Shown here in pieces: positions 47,330-57,727 of a stretch of 64,000 nucleotides of DNA. This DNA is from Sipunculus nudus (Eukaryota; Annelida; Sipuncula; Golfingiida; Sipunculidae): contig CM049311.1 in assembly GCA_026874595.1 (NCBI GenBank), positions 44,333,676-44,397,675 on the forward strand, read 5' to 3'. The notes beneath the pieces are model-generated. The model worked only from the letters and a program-made list of their open reading frames with translations. It did no database searches and was not told where the DNA came from. Numbering within the stretch: the stretch's first letter is position 1; each line of letters opens with the position of its first letter. A program made the position numbers and the translations under genes.

Positions 47330-49690
47330 ATTTGGATCTGATCAAATGAAAAACCCCTATCATGGGGGAAATAGAAACACATCTTTATGTGGTTTGGCTG
47401 ATATTCAAATGTAGCAGATGAGTAGAGAGACGAACAGACATACGGAAAAACTCCAAGTGAGGGCCATGTAATCATGCCATAGAGAATGGAAAGCATGAAA
47501 AAAAAAGCCAGAGTCTATAAGAATAAATCTCCATATTTTGAATTTCAAGAATGGTAACCTATATCACCATGGTAATGGAAGAATATGACAGATTTCCACG
47601 AGGATAAACGCATTAAATCTAGTTTCACATGCTGCAATCAATGTTGTGACACTGTCTATAGTGTTTGAGATATGGCACAACAATGATTGCTGCAGCGCCG
47701 TCTGGCGGTTATTTTCTAAAAGGAAAAAAAATATTTTTCGAAATATTTTATTTTTATTATATTTATTTGATGTATGATTAAAATTTAACCCCTGCCCCCC
47801 CCCCCCCCAACTGCTTAACCAGGGATCAATACATATTTTGAACCACCAAACTCCAAAATCGGGGTTCCGTCCCTGGTTTGAAAGATTTGCCAGTGGTTCC
47901 TGGCAACACAAGTGGCCGCACAAGGGGACACAATAAAAATCACAGGTGTGTTCCCTTCACATTTGGCGGCTTTTGTCCTTTATTCTATGCTGCTTTGTGA
48001 GATTCATGGACGACCGCGCACGCCAACTTGCAACTGTAATAGCCTTGACGGCACTTACCGGTCAACCCTGAAGTCACTTGTGCTCACGGCAATAGGATGT
48101 ATCTTCATCATATGATGAAACACGAGGCGAGATTTGACGAGAATTGCAATATAATCACATAATGTGACTGAGAGTGTCAGACGCTGTCAAATGCTGAAAA
48201 CTATATGTCTTTAGTGTAAAAAATGACAGCATTATAGGCGTTTCTTTGAATGGTTCCAGGTACTTGTTTGACGATAAATGGTGCGAGATACGACGAGATG
48301 TGTACTTATGTCACTTAAAACTAGTCAAAGCATTTTTAAACAGTAGAAAAATAGAATATCCAGCATTAAAATGACCGAGATATAGACATTTGTTCGAAAT
48401 CTCGAATATTCTCGTTTGGCGGGAGATAATGCGAGATTTGTCGAGATTTGCGGTTTTATACGGTTGAGCTATTGAATTTCTACAAAATGCTGAAAACTTC
48501 TCCTCTTTAGCCAGAAAGGTGACCAAGTTATAAGCATTTCTGTAAAATCTCGTAACTTCTCGTTTGGCAATAAACCGAGCGAGATTTGACGAGACTTGCA
48601 ATTGAATGACTTAGAACCAAGGGAAAGCAGCCTTATGCAAAAAACTAGACCATTGAAACATAAATATTAACCCAGATAGAAGCCAACAACTGCATATTTT
48701 CAGATCGTCAAGTTTTACCCCAAATTTGGTTACCATGGTAACGGCATCCCAAAGCTACATGTGCGGAGGAATAAGCCAATGATCCTAACTACAGACATAT
48801 AGTTTTCAGAATTTGACAGCATCTGACACTCTCAGTCACATTATGTGATTATATTGCAATTTTCGTCAAATCTCGCCTCGTTTTTCATCAAATGATGAAG
48901 ATACATCCAATTGCCGTGAGCACAAGTGGCTTCAGGGTTGACCGGTAAGTGGCGGCAAGGCTATTACAGTTGCAAGTTGGCGTACGCGGTCGTCCATGAA
49001 ACTTATAAAGCAGCATAGAATAGAGGACAAAAGCCGCTAAATGTGGAGGGAACACACCTGTGATTTTTATTGTGTCCCCTTGTGCGGCCACTTGTGTTGC
49101 CAAGAACCACTGGCAAATCTTTCAAACCAGGGACGGATCACTGATTTTGTAGTTGGGTGTGTAAAAATATGAGCGGATCCCTGGTTTAGCAGTTGGGGGG
49201 GGGCAGGGGTTAAATTTTAATTATACATCAAATATATATAATAAAAAATAAAATATCTCGAAACTTATTTTTTCTTTTTAGAAAATATCCGCCACATGGC
49301 GCTGCAGCAGTCATTCTTGTGCTATTTCTCCAACACTATTGACAGTGTCACAACATTGATTGCAGCATGTGAAACTAGATTTAATGCATTTAACCTCGTG
49401 GAAATCTGTCATATTCTTCCATTACCATGGTGATATAGGTTACCATTCTTGAAATTCAAAATATGGAGATTTATTCTTATAGACTCTGGCTTATTTTATT
49501 CAAGCTTTTCATACTCTTATGGCATGATTACATGGCCCTCACTTGGAGTTTTTCCGTCTGTCTGTCTGTCTGTTCGTCTGTATGCTCATCAGCGACTTTT
49601 GAAAATCAGCCAAACCACATAAAGATGTGTTTCTATTTCCCCAATGATAGGGGTTTCTCATTTAATCAGATCTAAATATTCCCTGTCTGT
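47330..49690. repeat. Large imperfect palindrome 2 of superfamily E
   Basis: Arms of about 860 bp (47330-48195 and 48815-49690) around a ~620-bp centre. Paired words include CCATATTTTGAATTTCAAGAA/TTCTTGAAATTCAAAATATGG-type blocks, the C-run/G-run, GTTGCAAGTTGGCG, CACAGGTGTGTTCC/GGAACACACCTGTG and CATAATGTGACTGAGAGTGT. Arm identity is high, higher than in palindrome 1. Mirrored 67-71-aa frames (47912-48115; 48888-49103) are one frame seen twice. Confidence 0.75.
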
Positions 49691-51237
49691 CTGCCTTGTA
49701 ACCTTGGTGCCTATTGTTTTTTTTTGTCATGATCCGGCAAAGGTCAAGGTCAGGCTCACCAAAAAACCTAAAAACGGTTTTTTTTCTGCATATCTTCGTC
49801 AATAATAGACAAAGCCAATCAAACTGTAGCTCATTCTATTCGCGACGAAATGGCGACTAGCGCCATTACAAAATTGTTCAATTTTGCTGTTTCCATGGGT
49901 AGGTATTTTGGGAAAAAATTCAAGAAATTTGAATTTTTTTCTTTCTTTGCCATTTTAAAAGCTAGAGACGTCTGGTTGTTTGCATTAGGTTGTACTTTAT
50001 GAGATGTTTATCATACAATAGAAAGTCTCATAGAATCTCGTGCCATTTCTTGACAAACGAGATCTTTCGAGATTTCATTAAATATGACCTAGAAGTCGTA
50101 ATTTTAGAACAATGGCTTTCAAAGTGGTGTATTTTATGTAATTTATAAATATCTTGAAATTGTTTTTTTTTTTATTTTTCGGAAATAGCCACTAGGGGGT
50201 GTGGTACGTGAGACACTGTAACATATCTTTTTCTGCAATATCTTAAAAAAATATCAAACATGTCACAATGTTTATTATCGTATCTAAAACTACGATCATT
50301 GATTTATTCTTCTGCACATGTAGCTTTGTGCTGCGGTTACCATGTTTATCAAATATTGGGGTAAAACTTTGCAATCTGAAAATAAGGAGGTTTTTGCTTC
50401 TATTTCTGTTAAATTAATACCACAGAGGTCTAGTGTTTTACACGAGGTAGCATTCCCTTGATTCTAAGTCATTCATTTGCAAGTCTCGTCAAATCTAGCT
50501 TGATTTTCCGAAAAAAATGAGAAAATACAAGATTTCACAGAAATGTTTATAAATCGATCACGGTTTATGATAAAGAGGAGTAGTTTTCAGCATTTGGTAG
50601 CATTTCAGAAGCTGAACATGGTTAAACCGTAAATCTCACCACATCGCGTTTCATCTCCCGCCAAACGGGAATATTCGTGATTTGGAACAAATATGTATAT
50701 CTCGGTCATTTAAATGCTAGAGATTTTATTTTTCCATTGTTCAAGAATCACTTGATTAGTTTTAAGTGACAAAAGTGAAAATCTCGTCATATCAGGCACC
50801 ATTTCTAGTCAAACGAGAACATTGGACCATTCAAAGAAACGGCTATAATTCTGTTGTTTAAATGCTGAAGACCTATAGTTTTCAGCAATTGATAGCGTCT
50901 AACACTCTCGGTCACATTATGTGATTATATTGTAAGTTTCTGTCACAACTTTGATTGCAGCATGTGAAACTACATATAATGCGTTCATCCTCTTGGTGAA
51001 TGTCATATTCGTCCCTTACCATAGTAACCTAATATAGGTTACAGTTCTTGAAATTCAAAATATGAAGATTTATTCGAATAGATTCTGGCTTATTTTATTC
51101 ATGCTTTCAATTCTCTTTGGCATGAGTACATGACCTTCCCCTGGAGTTTTTTTCCGTCTCTCTGTCTGTTTGTCTACTCGTCTGCGACTTGTCTGTGACT
51201 TTTGAAAATCAACATAACCACATGAAGATATGCATCT

Positions 51238-52364
51238 TGTCACCAGACAATAGGTGACAATATGTACGGTGTTTTGTATCATAGTTTAACGAAGTCTGTT
51301 CTCTATTGATATTGACGTGAAGCGTCATCCTAAAGCGTTGACAGGTCTTGATTGTATATATATATTGTGTATTCTTGTATGAAATCCCATCGGCTATCAG
51401 CTGATTTATCCGTGTCACGCATCGTGTGTGGGTCGCCATGGTGACGCTAACAGTCGAACTAGGTCACATATATCCTTATATGGGACACTTGAGAAATAAG
51501 CCAATCAGAGAACCGGATTGCCGTACACAGTGAACAGGCGATTGTGACGTCAGACTTCAAGAAGAGACGCGGAACGTTGGGTCAGTTGGGTCTTGAAGCT
51601 TGAGGTGGCAGCACGCACGCACGGGAATAGGAACATTGAAACGCCAGGAACGGCATAGAAGCAAGCTTCTACATGAGGCAAGGACCCAGCTCATGAGAAC
51701 TCAGCCGTGCTGCCGACAGAGCTTCGTATTGGCGATAAAGTGAAAGAGCGCTCGTCACCCGCCGGCCTAGTTCAGCTTGACCTATATACATAACCGCCGT
51801 AAGCCGTGAAACCATTGCTACACGAGCAAGGTCAAGGACTCTAAGCTCTACGTAAACAAAGAGCGCTATTGCATTCATGTGAACGTAAACCTACCCGGGT
51901 CGCTGACAAGCAAGATCAGTTGAAGATCGCTAAACTCAGAAAGACTAGATCTATATGGTGCTAACCATACGCTAGATTCTACACAAAACAGTAACCAGAG
52001 ATCTCTGAAGGAACTGGACTTTATTGTTTTTATACAAACCATGGACTCAGTAAATATCCTGTAATTTTAATGTGAAGAACGGTCGTATTGACACATCAAC
52101 GCACACACTCACATTTGTGTCTCTGTAAGTATTGTCTTGAATTATATTTGTGAATTTAACCTGATGTCTCATAGTTTCTATTGATCAGGGTGTATGATTG
52201 TCTGGTATTTTAATACACGTCCTTAAAAGAACCTGGAAATGTCACCTGTAATGACCGGGATCTAATTTCTTGATGAGTGAAATCAAGTGGCGAGCGTAAA
52301 CCCATCGTATGGTTTTTATAGGATATATCCGTTGTAAAGTTTTCACGTTAAGTTAGGGGTGACA
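51238..52364 (+). repeat. 5' LTR of the Gmr1-like element
   Basis: 1,127 bp, TGTCACC...GGTGACA. It differs from the 3' LTR by three substitutions (CTTCAAG/CTTTAAG, GATCTAT/GATGTAT, GATCAGG/GATCTGG) and one TA repeat unit, about 0.3% divergence, showing a recent insertion. A TATATCCTTATATGG TATA-like stretch lies near 51470. TGACGTCA (about 51546) resembles a CRE. The 69-aa minus frame inside is not a gene. Confidence 0.95.
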
Positions 52365-52369
52365 TTGTA

Positions 52370-52387
52370 TGGCGAGCGTGCCAGGAT
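52370..52387 (+). other. Candidate primer-binding site
   Basis: TGGCGAGCGTGCCAGGAT starts 5 nt after the 5' LTR. Its reverse complement ends in CCA and has the spacing of a tRNA acceptor and T-arm; the tRNA is not assigned. A similar word (TGGCGAGCGTAAACCC) is also inside the LTR, which lowers confidence. Confidence 0.5.
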
Positions 52388-53084
52388 ATAATTAGCCTTA
52401 AAAAAACTGGCTAATTACAGTAAGTTTCAGAAGTTTTGAACTGAGAAAACAGTACTGAAACCAGACATTCATATACTCAAAATAGAGTTGATCTGAATTA
52501 ATAATTGGAAATGACACCAAACTGATGTTGTAGTGTATACTTGCACAATGAAATTACCCCACTGTTAGGAGTTAATATTTATTCAGTGAGAATATTACCT
52601 GAAGCACAACATTGTTTCAAGATCGGCATATACCTTGTAGATTTGGCTAGAACACATGCATGTTTTGTGAGTAATGCTAGTTCAGTGATACCTGGACATC
52701 ATTATTGGGTTGATATAAACCCAGATTAGAGTGAAAATTTTTGATGTTGTTAGATACGCCCTGGTATAATTTTTTCTACACTAGTTTGTGATTGGTCACG
52801 TGGTAGGGTCTCTTGACAGGTAAGTTTACCCCTCCCGATTGGCATGGTAATCATAGGTGCATGGTGTTTATTGATATCTTGATATCCATCCGTCCATCCG
52901 TCTGACCCTTCGTCCGACCTTCCGTCCGTCCGTCCGTATAAGTAGATTTTGATGCGTAAAGCTACCGTAGTGTTATTGTACGGATACCGCCGGTTCGTTA
53001 GGTTGGCTTTAACAGTACGTATTTACGGATTTTTAAGAGCGGATATTACTAGATACTGGAATCTTACTAGGTTAGAGCGTTACC
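52388..53084 (+). other. Untranslated leader of the Gmr1-like element
   Basis: About 700 bp without a supported gene. It contains a GTCC-type microsatellite at 52886-52938, the same tetranucleotide found at the ends of repeat families A, B and C. Confidence 0.6.
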
Positions 53085-56000
53085 ATGGAAACGTTAGAGT
53101 CACTTGTTAGATGCGGACAGGCCTTGGGACTTAAGGACCAGGCTTTACAAGATTATGTTGAGGCTAGACGGCGTGCGGATGAGGAACGTGAGGAAAGAGC
53201 TAGGCAACGTGAAATAGAGAAGGAACAGCGGGAATTAGAGCGTGAGCAGCGGGAATTAGAGCGCGAGCGAGAGGCTAGAGCCCACGAATTAGAGGTTCTA
53301 AGGTTAAAGTCTGACTCTGGGGTTAAAGAAGAGAGAAGTAGGGATGTATTCCCGAAAATCCATCTTCCACCTTTTGATGAGGCTCACGATCAGCTAGATG
53401 CGTTTCTTGAGCGATTTGAACGATTAGCTGTATGTCAAGGCTATGATAGGGAGAATTGGGCGTTACTCCTGAGTCCGTTACTGCGGGGTAAGGCGCTAGG
53501 GACTTACACACAGTTATCGGTTAGTGAGGCCATGGATTACGATAAGTTAAAGATAGCCTTGTTAAAGCGATACCAAATGACCGAAGAGGGTTATCGACAC
53601 AAGTTTCGGACTTGTAGGCCTGAGCGAGGCGAAACGCCGAGTCAGTTTGCGGTGAGACTGAGTGGATACCTAGACCATTGGATAGGGATGGCAGGGGTCG
53701 GAGGTGACTACGACGGGGTAGTTAACCTGTTGATGTGTGAGCAGTTCGTAAACTGCTGTAGTAGGGATCTCTCTATGTTTTTGAAAGAGAGACGGTGTCG
53801 TGACTTTGATAGTATGGTAGACTTAGCCGAGAGTTATACGGAGGCTCACGGTGTACACAGCCTTACAGCAGGTCCTCGTTATGGCAATAATGTGCCGCGT
53901 CCAGCGCAACCGGTATCTCAGCCTAGAGAGAAGCGAGAGGTTGAGCGCAGTCCGGACGGTCAGACATTTAAGCCATCAGGAGGCATCAGATGTTATTTAT
54001 GTAATGAACTGGGACATAAGGCGCGGGAATGTAAGACTAGTGCCCGGTCAAGGCCTAGGTCTTCCCCTCAAGTAGGGCGTGCTGCTGGCGATCAGCAGAG
54101 GTATAGGACTAATTTTAGCCCCCCGTATAACCCAAAACAGAAACCGGAGACTATGTCAATGGCAGTAGTCGAGGCGGAAACGGAGACAGTCGGTGCGGTG
54201 AAACCGGAAGTAGAGAGTCCGAGTCAGTCGTTAGGATTTGCTGCCCAGACAGAAGGCGGAATCTCGTTACCTGTGTGTGAAGGGCTGGTGAATGGTAAGT
54301 CAGCGAGGGTGCTGCGGGATTCGGGATGTTCCTCGGCAGGAATACGTGAGTCGTACGTGGAGCCGAATCAGTTCACCGGACACCAGGTCGAGTGTAGGTT
54401 GTTCGACGGGTCTGTAAGACAATTTCCTACGGCTAGGATTAATGTGGACTGTGCGTACTTTGTCGGTACTATCGAGGCAATGGTGGTCGGGGATGCTGTA
54501 TGTGATTTAGCGCTAGGTAACGTAGCGGGAGCGCGTGATCCGTATGATCCGGACCCGACGTGGAAGTCTGAGCGGTCCTCAGGCATAGTGTGTGACGGTG
54601 TAGAGTCACAAAAGAAGGTGTCGTCCGCGGTGGAGACACGGAGCGCTGCACGAGAGAAACAGATACCGACGCGTAGCTTGAATGTTGCAAGCCCAGTTGC
54701 CGATGTGAGTCCGGCCGAATTTTTGAAGGCGCAGGAGGAGGATGGGTCTTTAGCGCCGTATTGGAGGCTAGCTAGAGAGGCTAGAAATGATAGTCCATTT
54801 AGAATTGAGGACGGATATTTAGTTCGGGTTGTGAGTGATAAACGGGGAGATCAAGATGGATCTCGAGTGGTGGTACCTCAGACGTTACGGTACGACGTAA
54901 TGAGGATGGGCCACGAAGCGGTTATGGCGGGCCATCAGGGCATAGACAAAACGCACGACCGCGTGAGAACTCAGTTTTTCTGGAAAGGGATGCATAATGA
55001 CATTGCTGAGTTTTGCAAGTCCTGTCCCATTTGCCAGAAAACCATACCGAAAGGCAAGGTGCCTGGAGCTACGTTAGGCCAGATGCCATTAATTGATGAG
55101 CCCTGGCGTAGAATTTCGATGGATCTGGTTGGGCCGATCCATCCAGCGTCTGAGAGAGGTCACAGGTATATTCTGACCGTTATGGATTATGCCACTAGAT
55201 ATCCGGAGGCTGTTGCTTTAAAGAACATAGATACAGTCTCTGTGGCTGATGCGCTAGTTGATATTTATGCGCGGTTAGGAGTGCCGTCAGAGGTGCTTAC
55301 TGACATGGGAACACAATTTACGTCAGACCTCATGCGAGAAGTTAGCCGTGTTTTGTCTGTAAGACAGCTCACCACTACTCCTTACCATCCTATGTGCAAC
55401 GGAATGGTGGAGAGATTCAATGGAACGTTAAAGTTAATGTTGAAACGGATGTGCGAGGAAAGACCGCGAGATTGGGATCGGTACCTCAGCGCCGTGCTTT
55501 TTGCGTACCGAGAAGGGCCACATGAGAGCACAGGGTTCTCACCCTTTGAGTTGCTCTATGGTAGGATCGTTAGAGGACCGATGCGGATTCTAAGGGATCT
55601 GTGGACCAAGCGAGATACTAGCGTCGAGACTAAAACCACGTACCAATACGTCCTGGACCTACAAGACAAACTAAGCGACACATGCGCGTTAGCTAGAGAG
55701 GCGTTGAACAAATCAGCGAACAGACACAAACTGTTATATGATAGAGGTAAATGCACGCGCAGGTTTGAGGCCGGAGACGAAGTTTTGTTGTTACTCCCGA
55801 CGGAGCGGAACAAATTAATGGTACAGTGGAAAGGCCCCTATACTATTGTAAACAGGGTTGGGGACTTAGACTATCGGATTAAGATTGGCGATAAGGTTAA
55901 AACCTTCCACGTGAATATGCTGAAACGGTACCATGCTAGAAACGAGCCCCAGCATATTCTGGCAGCGGTAGCCAAGGGCGCACCTGATTCTATACATGAT

Positions 56001-57518
56001 CCTGACGGTGTAGACGGGGAAACAGAGCCTCCCGTGTTCGGAGAGTTAAACCCAGAAGGGATTGATGAGGATGCCCACATGTCGTTTCCGTCGTATGCGC
56101 GCCGCCAGACTGAGCGAGATGTTCAGGTAAATGCTGACCTAGGCAAGTGTCAGCGCCGTGAAATACTCAGTCTGCTTAGGCAATATGGGGATGTATTCAC
56201 AGATGTACCCAAGCTTACCAATGTTGTAGAATGTAGCATTAAACTCTCATCTGATGTTCCTGTAAAAACTAGGCCCTATAGGGTGCCTTTTGAACTGCGA
56301 GAGACAATGCGAACAGAAATCCAGGAAATGTTAAACCTAGGCATTATTGAACAGTCAGATTCTAGCTATGCGTCCCCCTGTATCCTGCTTAGGAAACCTG
56401 ACGGTAAGACTAGATTCGTGATAGACTACCGAAAGCTGAACCAATCAGTCGTGTTCGATCCTGAACCCATGCCGGATCCAGAAACACTTTTTGTCGAAGT
56501 CGCGAAAAGCCAGTATTTTACAAAGCTTGACCTGACGAAAGGTTACTGGCAGATCCCTGTTTCTGAGGAATCCAGGGATAAGACGGCCTTTGTTACACCC
56601 GATGGCCATTACCAATTTAGGGTTATGCCATTCGGCCTGGTAACTGCCGGAGCGGTTTTCACCCGCATGATGCGGAAAATGTTCAGCGACATGCCGAATG
56701 TAGTATGTTATGTAGATGACGTGTTAATACACGCAGAGACTTGGAACGAGCACTTAAGAACTCTTAGAGAAGTGCTAGTTAGACTAGAATGTGCAAACTT
56801 AGCAGCTAAACCAGCTAAAACCTTCATAGGCTACCAGAGCCTAGAGTTTTTGGGACACCTTGTAGGCACGGGCAACTTGGCCACTAATCCAGTTTTGCTC
56901 AAGAGAATACAGAGCACTGATAGACCTAAGACAAAGAAGGCTTTGCGAGCATTCCTAGGTCTTACAGGGTACTATCGAAAATTCGTGCCAAACTATGCGG
57001 AAATAGCGGTGCCCTTGACTGATCTAACGCGTAAAGGTCAACCTAACAAACTAGACTGGAAACCCGTACACGAGAACGCGTACTGTTCTCTAAAGGCTAA
57101 ACTGTCAGACCCTCCCATACTGAAGCTACCTGATTTCAGTAAACGATTTTATTTGAAATGTGATGCATCTGATGTGGGTATTGGCTGTATCCTAATGCAA
57201 AGACACGAGGGGATCATGCACCCAGTAGCTTATGCCAGTCGTAAACTATTGCCCAGGGAGAGAAATTACTCCACCATCGAGAAAGAGTCATTAGCAATTG
57301 TATGGTCTGTACAGAAATTTGAGATGTACCTGGCTTGTAGACCGTTCACCATTCAGACCGACCACAAACCATTAAAGTGTATTAGCAAATCAAAATGTGC
57401 TAATAAGAGAGTAATGAGATGGGCACTGGTTCTACAAGAGTTTAGATTTGATATTGAAGCAGTGTCAGGTAAACTAAACCATGGACCTGATTTTCTTAGC
57501 AGACTGCCTGAGTGTTAG
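53085..57518 (+). CDS. Gag-Pol polyprotein of the Gmr1-like retrotransposon
   Basis: 1,477 aa in one frame; start chosen at ACCATGG, a good Kozak context. Order: charged coiled coil with EQRELER repeats (28-75); capsid (about 90-255), its C-terminal half (168-252) SCAN-like; zinc knuckle CYLCNELGHKAREC (303-316); aspartic protease RDSGCSSAG (411-419, DSG triad); integrase HHCC (H610, H617, C647, C650) and DD35E core (D680, D740, E776, exactly 35 residues between the last two); GPY motif (918-920); RT (about 1050-1260, D1149, YVDD at 1209-1212); RNase H (about 1355-1475, KCDASD, QTDHKPL). It copies element RNA and integrates the cDNA. Gag and Pol share one frame without a shift or stop, so Gag excess must arise another way. 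No disabling mutation was seen. Confidence 0.95.
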   Translation: METLESLVRCGQALGLKDQALQDYVEARRRADEEREERARQREIEKEQRELEREQRELEREREARAHELEVLRLKSDSGVKEERSRDVFPKIHLPPFDEAHDQLDAFLERFERLAVCQGYDRENWALLLSPLLRGKALGTYTQLSVSEAMDYDKLKIALLKRYQMTEEGYRHKFRTCRPERGETPSQFAVRLSGYLDHWIGMAGVGGDYDGVVNLLMCEQFVNCCSRDLSMFLKERRCRDFDSMVDLAESYTEAHGVHSLTAGPRYGNNVPRPAQPVSQPREKREVERSPDGQTFKPSGGIRCYLCNELGHKARECKTSARSRPRSSPQVGRAAGDQQRYRTNFSPPYNPKQKPETMSMAVVEAETETVGAVKPEVESPSQSLGFAAQTEGGISLPVCEGLVNGKSARVLRDSGCSSAGIRESYVEPNQFTGHQVECRLFDGSVRQFPTARINVDCAYFVGTIEAMVVGDAVCDLALGNVAGARDPYDPDPTWKSERSSGIVCDGVESQKKVSSAVETRSAAREKQIPTRSLNVASPVADVSPAEFLKAQEEDGSLAPYWRLAREARNDSPFRIEDGYLVRVVSDKRGDQDGSRVVVPQTLRYDVMRMGHEAVMAGHQGIDKTHDRVRTQFFWKGMHNDIAEFCKSCPICQKTIPKGKVPGATLGQMPLIDEPWRRISMDLVGPIHPASERGHRYILTVMDYATRYPEAVALKNIDTVSVADALVDIYARLGVPSEVLTDMGTQFTSDLMREVSRVLSVRQLTTTPYHPMCNGMVERFNGTLKLMLKRMCEERPRDWDRYLSAVLFAYREGPHESTGFSPFELLYGRIVRGPMRILRDLWTKRDTSVETKTTYQYVLDLQDKLSDTCALAREALNKSANRHKLLYDRGKCTRRFEAGDEVLLLLPTERNKLMVQWKGPYTIVNRVGDLDYRIKIGDKVKTFHVNMLKRYHARNEPQHILAAVAKGAPDSIHDPDGVDGETEPPVFGELNPEGIDEDAHMSFPSYARRQTERDVQVNADLGKCQRREILSLLRQYGDVFTDVPKLTNVVECSIKLSSDVPVKTRPYRVPFELRETMRTEIQEMLNLGIIEQSDSSYASPCILLRKPDGKTRFVIDYRKLNQSVVFDPEPMPDPETLFVEVAKSQYFTKLDLTKGYWQIPVSEESRDKTAFVTPDGHYQFRVMPFGLVTAGAVFTRMMRKMFSDMPNVVCYVDDVLIHAETWNEHLRTLREVLVRLECANLAAKPAKTFIGYQSLEFLGHLVGTGNLATNPVLLKRIQSTDRPKTKKALRAFLGLTGYYRKFVPNYAEIAVPLTDLTRKGQPNKLDWKPVHENAYCSLKAKLSDPPILKLPDFSKRFYLKCDASDVGIGCILMQRHEGIMHPVAYASRKLLPRERNYSTIEKESLAIVWSVQKFEMYLACRPFTIQTDHKPLKCISKSKCANKRVMRWALVLQEFRFDIEAVSGKLNHGPDFLSRLPEC

Positions 57519-57712
57519 GATGTAATGAGCTTAATGTCTAGCCAGGTAAGTCTAAACATGTACAGGATTTTGCCCTGTGTCATAGACCGTGGGCATGTAC
57601 TAATGACAACTTGTTACATGACTTTTATGTATTGCTATATGTAAATATGTTTAGCTGGACCCTGTGAGATAGAACGATACGATGTATCGAGAAAATACCG
57701 TGTATTTTCTTT

Positions 57713-57724
57713 AAAAGGAGGGGG
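57713..57724 (+). other. Polypurine tract
   Basis: AAAAGGAGGGGG followed by TGA immediately before the 3' LTR; the expected plus-strand primer. Confidence 0.85.
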
Positions 57725-57727
57725 TGA

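Larger units (their letters stand above)
38131..51237. repeat. Superfamily E: modular tandem/inverted repeat complex
   Basis: About 13 kb built from a small set of modules repeated in both orientations: CTTGCCGG...GGCAAG hairpins; GTCT/GTCC microsatellites; a CTACAGGCCA-type word followed by a GCAATCGCTCTGAAAC or GCAGGAATCCTTTTGAAAC block; AAGCCTATTGTTTTTGGTCA plus an AGGTCA cluster; nested TCTCG/CGAGA hairpins; GATATGGCCGCTAGGGGGCG boxes; and CTCGACCTATGGTCGTCTAG junction hairpins. Family D fragments interrupt it at about 40.65-41.8 kb. Open frames within it are repeat-derived and Cys/Leu-rich, not genes. The complex resumes after the LTR retrotransposon at 58857. Confidence 0.75.

Noticed and set aside
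47912-48115. 67-aa frame with a near-identical 71-aa frame at 48888-49103
   Set aside because: Same repeat sequence in the two arms of palindrome 2; no recognisable domain or codon signature.
51669-51878. 69-aa minus-strand frame, repeated at 58161-58370
   Set aside because: It is inside both LTRs; identity simply reflects LTR identity, and there is no domain.
55130-55400. Possible assignment of the element to Ty1/copia because integrase precedes RT
   Set aside because: RT, RNase H and the GPY-containing integrase look Gypsy-like, and the 5-bp duplication fits both; Gmr1-like order explains it better.
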